A DNA stretch of 64,000 bases, from contig NZ_JABKDD010000001.1 in assembly GCF_013623905.1 (NCBI RefSeq), positions 896,134 through 960,133 of the forward strand, read 5' to 3'. The position numbers and the translations under genes were made by a program. This DNA is from Brevibacterium sediminis. Lineage in GTDB: Bacteria > Actinomycetota > Actinomycetes > Actinomycetales > Brevibacteriaceae. This document shows, piece by piece, positions 35,712 through 44,666 of the stretch (positions are counted from its first letter, which is position 1; each line of letters starts with the position of its first letter). Below the pieces are notes generated by a model. That model had not been told where the DNA came from. It worked only from the letters and a program-made list of their open reading frames with translations, and did no database searches.

Positions 35712-36335
35712 GTGGCAACTGTGGTCAACACCTCACCTCTCAATCGCATTCCGGCGGAGTTCTCCGCCGTGACGTCGGTGCTGCGTCAGGCGCGCAGCAC
35801 GAACAACGTGTCGATTTCCGAGATTCCGGCCCCGGCCAAGCTGGCCCCGTACTCCTATGCTCTCGGCGCCGAGGTCAGCGCCGATGAGACGTTCCTGCGG
35901 GCCAGCGGCGAGACCATCGACGAACTCGCCACCGGCCGTATCGTCGTCCTCTTCGATCCCGCCGCCCCCGAGGAATGGGAAGGCTCCTTCCGGGTCGTCT
36001 CCTATATCCGCGCCGAACTCGAACACGAACTCGGCAATGAGACGATGCTCGGGCATGTGGCATGGAGCTGGCTCGAAGATGCCCTCGATGCCAACGACTG
36101 CCAGGTGCTCGCCGCCGGCGGGACGACCACACGCGTGCTGTCCGAGAGCTTCGGCACCTTGGCCGATCGCCCGGCCACGATAGACTTGGAGCTGCGCGCC
36201 TCGTGGACACCCGTGATTGACGAGCCGGATCTGATCGGCAATCACTTCGAGGCCTGGATCGATCTGCTCAGCACAGTCGCCGGACTGCCACCACTTCCTG
36301 AAGGAGTCACAGCCCTGCCCGGGCGCCGTCGATGA
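35712..36335 (+). CDS. DUF3000-family protein
   Basis: 207 residues from GTG 35,712. Characteristic segments are PAEFSAVTSVLRQARSTNN, APAKLAPYSYALGAEVSADE, GRIVVLFDPAAPEEWEGSFR and GHVAWSWLEDAL. The family is actinobacterial, of unknown function, and almost always lies next to an RNase D gene, as here. Its stop overlaps the downstream ATG (ATGA), implying coupling. A second GTG (35,721) is an alternative start. Confidence 0.88.
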   Translation: MATVVNTSPLNRIPAEFSAVTSVLRQARSTNNVSISEIPAPAKLAPYSYALGAEVSADETFLRASGETIDELATGRIVVLFDPAAPEEWEGSFRVVSYIRAELEHELGNETMLGHVAWSWLEDALDANDCQVLAAGGTTTRVLSESFGTLADRPATIDLELRASWTPVIDEPDLIGNHFEAWIDLLSTVAGLPPLPEGVTALPGRRR

Positions 36336-37504
36336 CATCTGAACTACCGCTTTTGGAAACACCCGCGAACGGCATCCCCGACGTCGTCGATACCCCGGAG
36401 GACCTCTCCACCTCGATCGCCAGTCTGGCCGCCGCCAACGGTCCGATCGCTGTCGACGCCGAACGCGCGTCCGGCATCAGATACGGACAGCGCGCCTTCC
36501 TCGTTCAGCTGCGACGTGAAGGCGCGGGCACCTTCCTCCTCGATTCCGAGACGCTCGGTGATCTCAGCGCCCTCAACCCGGCTCTCGGAACTGATGAGTG
36601 GGTCATCCATTCGGTGACACAGGATCTGCCGTGCCTGCAGGAGCGCGGAATGCGCCCGGCGGCTCTGTTCGACACCGAGCTGGCCGCCAGGCTGCTCGGA
36701 TGGGAGAAGTTCGGTCTGGCCGCGGTCGCCGAACGCACCCTGGGGGTGCGGCTGGCGAAGGAGCATTCGGCCGCCGATTGGTCGACGCGTCCGCTGCCGA
36801 AGGAGTGGCTGAACTATGCCGCCCTCGACGTCGAAGTGCTCCTGCCGATCCGCGACATCCTCCACCAGCAGCTTCTCGACTCGGACCGGTGGGAGTTTGC
36901 GCAGCAGGAGTTCACGCACCTGCTCGATTTCACGCCGAAGCACTTCGATGAGCCGTGGCGACGCACGCATGGACTGTCGAAGATCAGGTCCCGCCGCGAC
37001 ATCGCACGAGTCCGTGAGCTCTGGCAGACCCGTGACTCCATGGCCCGAGAAGCCGATCTGGCTCCCACGAAGATCCTGCGCGATCGTGAGCTCGTCGCCC
37101 TCGCCCAATCCGGTGTGAAGTCCAGCGACGATATCTTGGCTCAGTGGCGCAGACTCTCCCGCGCCGAGGCGGCCCGACTCTTCCGTGCCTACCGCAAGGC
37201 CTCCCGTTTGGGGGCCGAAGAGCTGCCGGGACGGTCCGAGCGCGGACGGTCGAAACGCAGCGCATTCAACCCGGCGGAGCTCAAAGAGCGGGTGGCGGCG
37301 CTCAAGGCAGCGATGTCGGAGCTCTCCGAAGAGCTGACGATCCCCCACGATGTACTCCTCCAGCCGGCAATCGTGAAATCCCTGGCCGCGGAGTCGAGCG
37401 TCGACGTCGAGGGCTACCTCGGCGAGGCGGGAGCCCGACCCTGGCAGATCGAGCTCAGTGCCCCCGCGCTGAAGAAGACCCTGGCCGGACTCCCCCAGGC
37501 CTGA
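36332..37504 (+). CDS. rnd: Ribonuclease D-like 3'-5' exonuclease with HRDC domain
   Basis: Trims RNA 3' ends. 390 residues. The DEDD exonuclease core has AVDAERASGIRYGQRAFLVQ (Exo I DxE), VTQDLPCLQERG and FDTELAARLLGW (Exo II), and WLNYAALDVEVLL (Exo III, Y and D). The HRDC domain (~residues 205-290; RRDIARVRELWQTRDSMARE) follows, then a second HRDC-like C-terminal part. It is translationally coupled to DUF3000 and convergent with dxs. Confidence 0.9.
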   Translation: MTSELPLLETPANGIPDVVDTPEDLSTSIASLAAANGPIAVDAERASGIRYGQRAFLVQLRREGAGTFLLDSETLGDLSALNPALGTDEWVIHSVTQDLPCLQERGMRPAALFDTELAARLLGWEKFGLAAVAERTLGVRLAKEHSAADWSTRPLPKEWLNYAALDVEVLLPIRDILHQQLLDSDRWEFAQQEFTHLLDFTPKHFDEPWRRTHGLSKIRSRRDIARVRELWQTRDSMAREADLAPTKILRDRELVALAQSGVKSSDDILAQWRRLSRAEAARLFRAYRKASRLGAEELPGRSERGRSKRSAFNPAELKERVAALKAAMSELSEELTIPHDVLLQPAIVKSLAAESSVDVEGYLGEAGARPWQIELSAPALKKTLAGLPQA

Positions 37505-37564
37505 ACTCACGCTCAAGTCCCGAGGGTCGAGCTTCGGTCCTCCGTCGCCTCTGGGCGCATGGAC

Positions 37565-39505
37565 TCACACCGCGCGGCGGGAACTCTGAGCGGCACGGTC
37601 GGCCACCTCGGCGGGCAGGGCCTTGAGGATTTCGGACACGATCGTGTCGACGTAGAGGCCCACTTCGGCGAGGATCTCTTCACGTGTCCCCTGCGGCAGG
37701 AACTCATCGGGCACGCCGAGTTCGAGCACCCCGATCCGCGAATCGGCTTCGCGCAGGTCGGAGCGGACCTGTGAACCCACACCGCCGATCTTCACTCCGT
37801 CTTCGATGACCGCGGCGAGACTGTGCTCGGCGGCGAGAGCGACGACGGATTCGGGTACAGGCAGCACCCAGCGGGGATCGACGATTGTGGAGGTGATCCC
37901 GCGGCCTTCCAGCACGTCAGCGACTTGCCCGGCCAACCTGGCGAACGGTCCGACGGAGACGATGAGCACATCGGCGGTGGCCTCTGCGGACGATTCCCGG
38001 AGGACGTCGACGCCGTCGTCGAGCCTCCTCAGCGCCGGGATATCGGCTCCGACGCTGCCGCGGGGAAATCTCACCACGGTCGGGGCGTCCGAGACGGTGA
38101 CGGCTTCGCGCAGCTCTTCGGTCAGCCGTGCGGCGTCGCGGGGTGCGGCGAGGCGCAGTCCGGGGACGACGCGCAGCATCGCGATGTCCCAGATTCCGTG
38201 GTGGCTGGCTCCGTCGGGGCCGGTGATACCGGCACGGTCGAGGACGAAGGTCACACCCTGCCGGTGGAGGGCGACGTCCATGAGCACTTGGTCGAAAGCA
38301 CGGGAGAGGAACGTGGAGTAGATGCACACGACGGGGTGGAGTCCGCCGTAGGACAGGCCCGCCGCCGAGGCGACCGCATGCTGTTCTGCGATGCCGACGT
38401 CGAAGACGCGGTCGGGGAACTCCTCGGCGAATTTCGCCAGCCCCACGGGCAGGAGCATGGCGGCGGTGATGGCGACGATGTCTTCGCGTTCCTCGGCGAG
38501 TGCGCAGATCTCGGTGCCGAACACGGAGGTCCATGACGTCGATTTCGACGGTGTCGATCTCCCGGTGACGGGGTCGATGACGCCGACGGAGTGGAACTGG
38601 TCGGCGTCGTCGTTGACGGCCGGGTCGAATCCGTGCCCTTTCTGCGTGATCATGTGGACGATGATGGGGCCGCCGTCGAACTGTTTGGCCAGTTGGAGGG
38701 CCTTGTCGACCGAGGGCAGGTCGTGTCCGTCGACAGGGCCCAAGTATTTGATGCCGAGTTCGTCGAACATTCCGGTCTCGGGTGGGCTGACCATGTCTTT
38801 GAGTCCGCGTTTGACGCCGTGGATGGCGCTGTAGGCGGCGCGGCCGGGTCGGCCGGATTGGCGGAGCGTCTCCTTGCCCCAGGTGAGCAGCCTCTCGTAG
38901 CTCGAGGTGGTGCGCAGTTCGTCGAGATGGGCGGCGAATCCGCCGACGGTCGGGGCGTAGGAGCGGCCATTGTCGTTGACGACGATGACCAGCCGCCTCG
39001 GCGGGGTGGAGGTGTCGGCTGCGATGGTGTTGAGCGCTTCCCAGGCCATTCCCCCGGTCAGGGCTCCGTCGCCGATGACGGCGACGACGTGGCGGTCTCG
39101 CTCACCGGTGAGCTGGCGGGCCTTGGCGATGCCGTCGGCCCAGGACAGGGAGGCCGAGGCGTGTGAGTTCTCAACGACGTCGTGCTCGCTCTCTTGCCGG
39201 CTCGGGTAGCCGGAGAGGCCGTCGCGCTGCCGCAGGGTGGGGAACTCCTCGCGGCGGCCGGTGAGCAGTTTGTGCACATATGTCTGGTGGCCGACGTCGA
39301 AGATGATCGTGTCGCGCGGCGAGTCGAAGGTGCGGTGGAGGCCAATGGTCAGTTCGACGACTCCGAGGTTGGGGCCCAGATGTCCGCCCGTGCCGGACAC
39401 GGTCGTGATGAGGTAGTCGCGGATCTCTTTGGCCAGCACTTCGCATTCGCCAGCCGAGAGTCGACGCAGATCGGCAGGCGAGCCGAGGGATTCGAGAAAG
39501 GTCAT
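37565..39505 (-). CDS. dxs: 1-deoxy-D-xylulose-5-phosphate synthase
   Basis: First enzyme of the MEP isoprenoid pathway; joins pyruvate and glyceraldehyde-3-phosphate using thiamine diphosphate. 646 residues. The ThDP motif [15 protein letters not shown] runs on to [13 protein letters not shown]. Others are [27 protein letters not shown], the transketolase-like YCTAM-type region [32 protein letters not shown], and the C-terminal domain [15 protein letters not shown]. It is expected next to acnA in related genomes, and here a decayed acnA tail lies 740 bases upstream. Confidence 0.96.
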   Translation of the reverse strand: MTFLESLGSPADLRRLSAGECEVLAKEIRDYLITTVSGTGGHLGPNLGVVELTIGLHRTFDSPRDTIIFDVGHQTYVHKLLTGRREEFPTLRQRDGLSGYPSRQESEHDVVENSHASASLSWADGIAKARQLTGERDRHVVAVIGDGALTGGMAWEALNTIAADTSTPPRRLVIVVNDNGRSYAPTVGGFAAHLDELRTTSSYERLLTWGKETLRQSGRPGRAAYSAIHGVKRGLKDMVSPPETGMFDELGIKYLGPVDGHDLPSVDKALQLAKQFDGGPIIVHMITQKGHGFDPAVNDDADQFHSVGVIDPVTGRSTPSKSTSWTSVFGTEICALAEEREDIVAITAAMLLPVGLAKFAEEFPDRVFDVGIAEQHAVASAAGLSYGGLHPVVCIYSTFLSRAFDQVLMDVALHRQGVTFVLDRAGITGPDGASHHGIWDIAMLRVVPGLRLAAPRDAARLTEELREAVTVSDAPTVVRFPRGSVGADIPALRRLDDGVDVLRESSAEATADVLIVSVGPFARLAGQVADVLEGRGITSTIVDPRWVLPVPESVVALAAEHSLAAVIEDGVKIGGVGSQVRSDLREADSRIGVLELGVPDEFLPQGTREEILAEVGLYVDTIVSEILKALPAEVADRAAQSSRRAV

Positions 39506-39576
39506 GCGGCCTCAGTTCTGACGACATCGTTGGCGGACAGATTCCATCCGCCCCATCCTATCGCTCACAGATGCGT

Positions 39577-40068
39577 CCCTCACCCTTCGCGACATATCTC
39601 CGCGCTGCAGTACCCCGCAGCCTTCTCGCTGCACCGCCTCGGCGCAGTATCCCTCAGCTTTCCCGCTGCACCTCCCCGCGGCACACCACCCCTCAGCCTT
39701 CTGGTCACACCGCCTCGGCGCCGGCAATTCGCACCATTGCGAGCGCACCCCTCACCGTTCATGGCACACCAACCCGTTGCAGCACGGTGTTGAGCGACTG
39801 CCGATGAGTGATGGTCGCATTTGCGCCCACCCCCACCCACGCCGAGGTGGCCGACCGCCAGCGCACGGATTCCCGCGGACGCGCTCACGCTTCCCGACAA
39901 TCCCGCGCGACAGCGACCGTCCCTCACCCTTCGCCGCACAGCGCACCGCTGCAACGAGGCGATCTGCCACGAACGGTGACGGATTCCTTGGCAGCGGTGT
40001 GTTTAGTCACGAACGGTGACGGATGCCGAACTGCGTGGAGGACGTGACGCGAACGGTGAGGGATGCTC
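39577..40068. repeat. Degenerate interspersed repeats downstream of the acnA remnant
   Basis: This gene-free stretch (39,506-40,242) holds about eight imperfect copies of a ~22-base motif. CCCTCACC(C/G)TTCG-type copies are near 39,577, 39,611, 39,649, 39,688, 39,746 and 39,918. The opposite orientation (CACGAACGGTGACGGAT) is near 39,967, 40,011 and 40,046. Many are 34-44 bases apart. Short frames across it read as repeats of the same peptide and are not convincing genes. Function unknown. Confidence 0.55.
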
Positions 40069-40111
40069 GATCAACGGCACCGTCACACGCGCCCGGGCAC
40101 GACGAAGGCCG

Positions 40112-40148
40112 GTGGGAACAAATCCCACCGGCCTTCGTTGTGTTCCGG
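40112..40148. terminator. Strong terminator (original acnA terminator)
   Basis: Perfect 16-bp stem (ACGAAGGCCGGTGGGA and complement) with loop ACAAA. In the minus direction it lies about 95 bases after the aconitase-like stop at 40,243, as expected for the terminator of that gene. Confidence 0.85.
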
Positions 40149-40242
40149 CTCAGCGCCTCAGCGCGAACCGACTGCCGCGAGTCGCAGACTCACAGCGCAG
40201 CCTGGTGCGGCGAAGTCGCCGCTCAGGCCTCGTCTCCTGCGA

Positions 40243-40275
40243 TCAGGCTTCTGCGAGCTGACGCAGAACGTACTG
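40243..40275 (-). pseudogene. acnA: C-terminal tail of aconitate hydratase at the island boundary
   Basis: Minus-strand codons read QYVLRQLAEA and then TGA at 40,245-40,243, which fits the conserved aconitase C-terminus (...GGILQYVLR...). Upstream of the Gln codon the expected Gly-Gly-Ile-Leu is absent and the sequence becomes unrelated, lower-GC DNA. Aconitase next to dxs is the usual order in related actinobacteria. So about ten codons and the terminator of acnA remain here, and the rest is displaced or lost. This rests on a very short match. Confidence 0.55.
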
Positions 40276-40843
40276 AGACATGCTTCGATGACCAAGCTTG
40301 CCGAAATTGGAATGCCTATTTTACAAAAGTGCAGGTCAGGGGCTTATCGGCCGTTCAAATATCGCTTCCGCTCAGTTGGTGAAGCACCTACGTCGACGTC
40401 CTGCGGTAGCGACAGTTATACAGAAACCAGCGGTTCACTCGCATTCTCCAGCACGAGCCGAATGACAAGAGTCCTTCGTAACCAATGCCGAAAACGGTCC
40501 ATTCCACCTGAAATCGTCGACGACTCCTGCCTCAGCTGACGGACAACTTGGACCAAAAGGATCGTCCTCGACCTCAGCTAGTCCACACCGACTCCACCAT
40601 TCGACCTTTAGTAAGGGTAGCGATGACCCAGCCGCACAAGTATCCCGAAGCATTAATCAACAATTATGTGCAGCCTTCCCCTACTAGCCGGGGCGAACAA
40701 ACGATTGGGGATGTGCAACGCTGGGCTGGGTGAAACACACACGCGGAGTCGAAACCCTCAACGCCCGCCTGTTCCTTGTCGGGCCGAGGATCGCACATCT
40801 GAGCTGAAAGCTAGATCCTCCAAGGTAGGCCGGGTAACCTAGC
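40276..40843. other. Left end of the genomic island, no convincing gene
   Basis: Base composition falls here compared with the backbone. A 36-residue frame (40,623-40,733, plus strand, AAGGG upstream, MTQPHKYPEALINNYVQPSP) is the only candidate and is not recognised. GTAGGC/GCCTAC near 40,830-40,853 could end the minus-strand HNH gene. No tRNA and no integrase was found. Confidence 0.4.
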
Positions 40844-41716
40844 CTACTCTCTATCGCTCTGACCTCGTTCTGCCCCGGCCGTGTCACGACGGCGGAGAAT
40901 TCCAACCATCCGCTCCCGAAGTGACCTGATGCCAATCCTCATAGCCAGCACCCGTTGCGAGAACATTGCTGGCATAACCGTCAAGGGCGGGACCCGGGTG
41001 TCCCAAAATACAGGCCCGGGTCCGCCTTGATCGTGCCATGCAACTCGCACACAAATGTCACTGATGTAAGAGATCTGATCGAATCCGGCCAGGTCTGTAC
41101 GCTCTGAATTGAGCCATGCCTTTCCATCCAGAAAACCAATCCCCCGGTCGAAATCGAGCTCTCCCCCGAGCCGCATTGCCCGATATGCCAGAGTCGCCGA
41201 CTGTTGCCTCATGGGCATGACTGCCGCGTCAACCAGAGGCCCGCCTTCGAGGAACTGTACAAATACAGCAGGGGGAGAAAAGCCACCGTCCGCCATCCAG
41301 CACCCGGTGGCCTTTATGAAGTACTTCCCGAGATCGCGCACTGACTCTTGCCAATCCGGCCCATAGACATCGGCCCAGTCAATTTGTTTTGCGCGGCTGA
41401 GACTTCGCGCATGCTCCCAAACGTACTTCGCATATTTGTCGTATGCCTCATCGAATGGTTGGCTTCGGGCGTTATTGCACTCGCGACACAACGTCTTTCC
41501 AAACTTGACGGCGCTGCTCTTCACACTCGGCACAGACCAAAGTTCTTGCCCGTCCCGACCAAGATAAAGTCCCTCTTCTCCCCACATTTGGCGAAGAAGA
41601 CTTGCTTTGTGTTTGTGCTCTCGACTGTCAGCAGCTCCACCGCACCACCAGCATTTGCCAGATTGGTCAGTCCGCAGCCGATCGAGGTCTTCCTGATTCG
41701 GCGAGTCCCCTGTCAT
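40844..41716 (-). CDS. HNH-type (zinc-knuckle) nuclease-like protein
   Basis: About 290 residues. The N-terminal part has GKCWWCGGAADSREHKHKAS and then LCRECNNARSQPFDEAYDKY. That is a Cys-x2-Cys/Cys-x2-Cys pair with an EHKHK stretch, the pattern of HNH-like endonucleases, although the classical HNH histidine order is not exact. The C-terminal ~170 residues (WADVYGPDWQESVRDLGKYF, YISDICVRVAWHDQGG) match no family I know. ATG 41,716 is preferred; a GTG 13 codons upstream is possible. Neither has a clear ribosome-binding site. Codon use is less GC-biased than the backbone. Possibly a defence nuclease. Confidence 0.5.
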   Translation of the reverse strand: MTGDSPNQEDLDRLRTDQSGKCWWCGGAADSREHKHKASLLRQMWGEEGLYLGRDGQELWSVPSVKSSAVKFGKTLCRECNNARSQPFDEAYDKYAKYVWEHARSLSRAKQIDWADVYGPDWQESVRDLGKYFIKATGCWMADGGFSPPAVFVQFLEGGPLVDAAVMPMRQQSATLAYRAMRLGGELDFDRGIGFLDGKAWLNSERTDLAGFDQISYISDICVRVAWHDQGGPGPVFWDTRVPPLTVMPAMFSQRVLAMRIGIRSLRERMVGILRRRDTAGAERGQSDRE

Positions 41717-41857
41717 ACGTACATATTGGCAGGTAGGTCTGACATGAAACTCCACTTCGCCTGCCCGACGGGGCGAATAGTCGATAAGGAATGTGCAACC
41801 GAACCATCCGATATAGCTCGCCGACCGCAGTCGTCTATGTGCTAGCCAGCGAACCGA

Positions 41858-42394
41858 CTACTCCCGATCGACGACCACTTCGAGACTGTCTCGGAGCAAA
41901 CGAATTTCGTCTGGACTGAGGATAATTTTGTCACCCACGTTGAACCGCGTCACCGTTTTGCACTTGACGCCATGATCTTTAGAAACGACCCCATTGTGAT
42001 GGGCAATATCGTGCCTCAAGTGCCGCAAATCACCCATGACATCTGACGAAATTTTATTGAGTTCGACTCCCTCAAGCCTCGCGAACTCTGGCCGATAATA
42101 ATTCTCCCACCGAGCGAAGATGAGCGTGATCCATGCATGAGTGAGCCATTCGCGCAACCAGCCGTTCGTGTCGATTGCGCCATTAAGATCGCTGAGTCGC
42201 CATCGAGCATCTATTCGAGCACCCGGTGTGGTGGGCGCGTCTTGGCTGATCGTCATGAGTGGATCAGGATTGCTGGCGGTAGGTCGAATATTGGCCGAAT
42301 CAGCAAACCTAGACAGACCAAGCTGAGTAAAAACCATCGTACTGGAGGACGTCAAGAATTCGTGGCTCAGCTCGTCGAATAGTTCCTGGCTCAT
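41858..42394 (-). CDS. HEPN-like protein
   Basis: 178 residues from ATG 42,394 (an upstream ATG would add seven). The C-terminal half is helical and contains WITLIFARWENYYRPEFARL and DLRHLRHDIAHHNGVVSK. The R-x4-H in RHDIAH matches the catalytic motif of HEPN RNases found in toxin-antitoxin, abortive-infection and CRISPR systems. The family assignment is by motif only. It sits between the HNH-like gene and a truncated HTH-type gene at the island's left end, a position typical for defence genes. Confidence 0.5.
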   Translation of the reverse strand: MSQELFDELSHEFLTSSSTMVFTQLGLSRFADSANIRPTASNPDPLMTISQDAPTTPGARIDARWRLSDLNGAIDTNGWLREWLTHAWITLIFARWENYYRPEFARLEGVELNKISSDVMGDLRHLRHDIAHHNGVVSKDHGVKCKTVTRFNVGDKIILSPDEIRLLRDSLEVVVDRE

Positions 42395-42447
42395 CTGAAT
42401 AGTATGGCATGGCACTAGTCGCGAGGTTCCAGTGAGAAACTACCCAT

Positions 42448-42737
42448 ATGAACCGACCTGTCAACGATATGCAACTCAGAGTTCTTCGCTGGGTGGCCGA
42501 TGGCGCGGACATAGACAATCCACCGAACGATACGTTCAAGATGAGCGCCGGTGCACTCAGAGACCGAAAACTCATCAAGGTCAGCAAGAGCAACGGAAAG
42601 TGGGATGCCACGATCACCGAGATAGGCACCTACCACCTCGAGCACGGCCGATATCCACAAACGAATCGCGCCCCTTCCAACCGCCGTCGAAATCAACTTC
42701 CCAAGCCTCGAACCGCACCCAGCAAGTCACCTAAAGA
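42448..42737 (+). pseudogene. Truncated N-terminal HTH-like protein (cut by ISL3)
   Basis: The frame MNRPVNDMQLRVLRWVADGA, then KMSAGALRDRKLIKVSKSNG and GTYHLEHGRYP, resembles the N-terminus of a longer actinobacterial family of unknown function that starts MNRP.S..QL.VL.W. The frame stays open into the ISL3 end (to 42,807), but the native sequence stops at 42,737 where the element's GGCTCTTC terminus begins. About 97 native codons remain, so the gene is probably inactive. Confidence 0.6.
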
Positions 42738-44162
42738 GGCTCTTCACAGATGGCGGTGTAGTTCGGTTCTGAATCCTCCGGTGTCCAGTAGCGATCGGAT
42801 GACGTAGTGGGCGAGGTTGCGGAAGCCGAGGGCGGTGCCGCGGAGGTGTTCGAGTCGGCCGTTGATCGCTTCGGAGGGGCCGTTGCTGGTGCCGGGGTGG
42901 TCGAAGTAGGCCAGCACGTCCAGGGCCCGCCGTTTCAATGTCCGGCCGAGGGTGATCAGCTCGGTGAGCTGCGTGGGCACTCCTTCGGAGAGATCGTCGA
43001 TCACGGCGTACAGAGCCTTCTTCCCGGTCGCCGGGTCGGGGTGGCGGTAGGCGGCGACGATGCGCTGGTAGATGCCCCAGGTCGCCTCGACCTCGACATG
43101 CGCGTCGCTGGCGAACACGGCCTTCAGCCGGATGACCTGCTTGTCGGTGAGCAGGTCAGCGCCGGTGTGCAGCACGCGCCGGATCCCGTAGAGCGGATCC
43201 CCAGATCGGCCCCGATGGCCGAGGGTGGCCTGTTGGACGCGTTGGCGGCACTGATCGATCTTCTCGCCGGCCAGGGCGACGACGTGGAAAGGGTCCATCA
43301 CCGCGGTCGCCTCGGGCAGCTCCTCGGCGGTCGCGGTCTTGAAGCCGGAGAATCCATCCATCGCGACGACCTCGACCCCGTCCCGGAACGCTATGGTCTG
43401 GCCCTCGAGCCAGGTCTTGAACACCTTCTTTGAGCGCCCCGGGACCATGTCCAGCAGTCTGGACGGGCCGTTGCCGTCGCGGATCGGGGTCAGGTCGATG
43501 ATGACGGTGACGTACTTGCTGCCCCGGCGAGTGTGGGACCACACGTACTCGTCCACGCCAATCACGCGGACCCCGTCAAGGCGGGTGGGATCGTTGATCA
43601 GCAGGTCCTGGCCGGTGGCCAGGATCGCATCGTTGGCGGTGTTCCAGGCGACTGCGAGCCCGGCGGCGATCCGGGCGACGGACAAGCGATCGATGACCAC
43701 CCCCTTTTATTGCCCAGAGAGCGGCGTGCCGGGAGAGCACGGCCCGGGGCTCGGCCGCGGCAGTGGTGTCCTGCCGCCACACGCTGCAGCAGTCCGGGCA
43801 ACGGTAACGACGCACTCTGACCTGCAGCACTGTGGGTCTCCAGCCCAGCGGGACGTGGGCGAGATGCCGGACCACGGTGCCCCGGGAGACGCCCTGCTGG
43901 CCGCAACCATGGCACCAGTTGTCCGGTTCGAGCACGCGACACTCCAACACCGATCGATGCGGCTCGATCAGCTGCCCCGTCACGGTCAGGCCCAGGCGGT
44001 CGAGCTGGCTGAAGGTATCGAGATCGGGCGCGGTGAAGGTAGCGTTGAGCACGTCGAGGTCTTCCTGATGGCGAGCGTAGGAACTTCCATCATCGGGAGA
44101 CCTCGACGTCTACCCCGACACCGCCACGCCGACAGCTCCTACACCCTCATCTGCGAAGAGCC
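42738..44162. mobile_element. ISL3-family insertion sequence, copy A (transposase frameshifted)
   Basis: 1425 bp bounded by inverted ends GGCTCTTC(A/G)CAGATG and its complement ACCCTCATCTGCGAAGAGCC. Eight-base flanks (CCTAAAGA left, CAGAAACC right) do not match, so the element is not in its original target or has recombined. It contains one disrupted transposase and a long hairpin at the transposase start (44,051-44,109). Confidence 0.85.
42744..44052 (-). pseudogene. ISL3 transposase, frameshifted
   Basis: The N-terminal frame (GTG 44,052; zinc-finger CHGCGQQGVSRG, RVRRYRCPDCCSVWRQDTT) breaks at an AAAAGGGGG run near 43,700-43,705. The catalytic DDE part continues one base over (VIGVDEYVWSHTRRGSKYVT, VVAMDGFSGFKTATAEEL, DPFHVVALAGEKIDQ). 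The intact 436-residue copy B shows what the join should look like. The run may be a plain indel or a slippery site. ISL3 elements normally have a single uninterrupted ORF, so inactivation is likelier. Confidence 0.75.
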
Positions 44163-44196
44163 CAGAAACCAGCTACACCCTCAGATGCGATGAGGC
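44163..44196. mobile_element. 34-bp ISL3 end fragment
   Basis: CAGAAACCAGCTACACCCTC and the following bases are the reverse complement of the left end of ISL3 copy B (50,235-50,268). This end remnant directly abuts copy A, which shows that another ISL3 element once lay here. Confidence 0.7.
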
Positions 44197-44287
44197 CCTT
44201 CTTCATCCGGCGTATGCCCTCCAGGCCCAGGGTCCGCATCACTTCCGACGCCCGTACAGGCTCTCTGGCGTGATCTGCACCTGTCCG
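44197..44287 (-). pseudogene. Remnant of an IS3-type OrfB
   Basis: On the minus strand the segment translates as ITPESLYGRRK, then VMRTLGLEGIRRMKKG, which matches the N-terminal helix-turn-helix region of IS3-group OrfB transposases. It is cut on one side by the intact IS3 element and on the other by the ISL3 fragment. Confidence 0.5.
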
Positions 44288-44357
44288 GGGGACTGCCGCG
44301 CGGATAGGTGACATCTGATCTGGCTTGCCCGCTGGGCGGCCTGGAAGGATGTGCATC

Positions 44358-44666
44358 ATGCCCGCTGCCTACCCCCGAGAGTTCCGCGAAGATGTCGTGC
44401 GAGTGGCCCGGTCCCGCGAGGACGGCGTCACGATCGCGCAGATCGCGAAGGACTTCGGCGTCCACGAGATGACGCTCCATAAGTGGATCCGCCAAGCAGA
44501 TATCGACGACGGCAACCGTCCCGGCAAGACACGGGAGGATTCCACCGAGCTGCGCGATGCCCGCAAGCGGATCCGGTTGCTCGAGCAGGAGAACGAGGTC
44601 CTGCGCCGTGCTGCCGCCTACCTGTCCCAGGCGAACCTGCCGGGAAAAGGTTCTACCCGCTCGTGA
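44358..44666 (+). CDS. IS3 transposase OrfA
   Basis: 102 residues; DNA-binding subunit. HTH_Tnp_1-type segment YPREFREDVVRVARSREDGV, then IAQIAKDFGVHEMTLHKWIR, and a leucine-zipper-like ELRDARKRIRLLEQENEVLRR. AAGGATG precedes ATG 44,358. A GGGAAAAGG run at 44,642-44,650 just before the stop is the probable -1 frameshift site that fuses it to OrfB. Confidence 0.9.
   Translation: MPAAYPREFREDVVRVARSREDGVTIAQIAKDFGVHEMTLHKWIRQADIDDGNRPGKTREDSTELRDARKRIRLLEQENEVLRRAAAYLSQANLPGKGSTRS

Noticed and set aside
39512..39748. Possible small protein with repeated KAEGYCAE-like units
   Set aside because: The frame simply translates the degenerate DNA repeats. No start signal exists and several frames look equally repetitive.
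39577..40068. CRISPR array
   Set aside because: Repeats are degenerate, occur in both orientations, differ in spacing, and no cas gene is present.
40140..40260. tRNA gene at the island junction as attachment site
   Set aside because: No cloverleaf or T-loop consensus could be found. The junction fits the 3' end of aconitase better.
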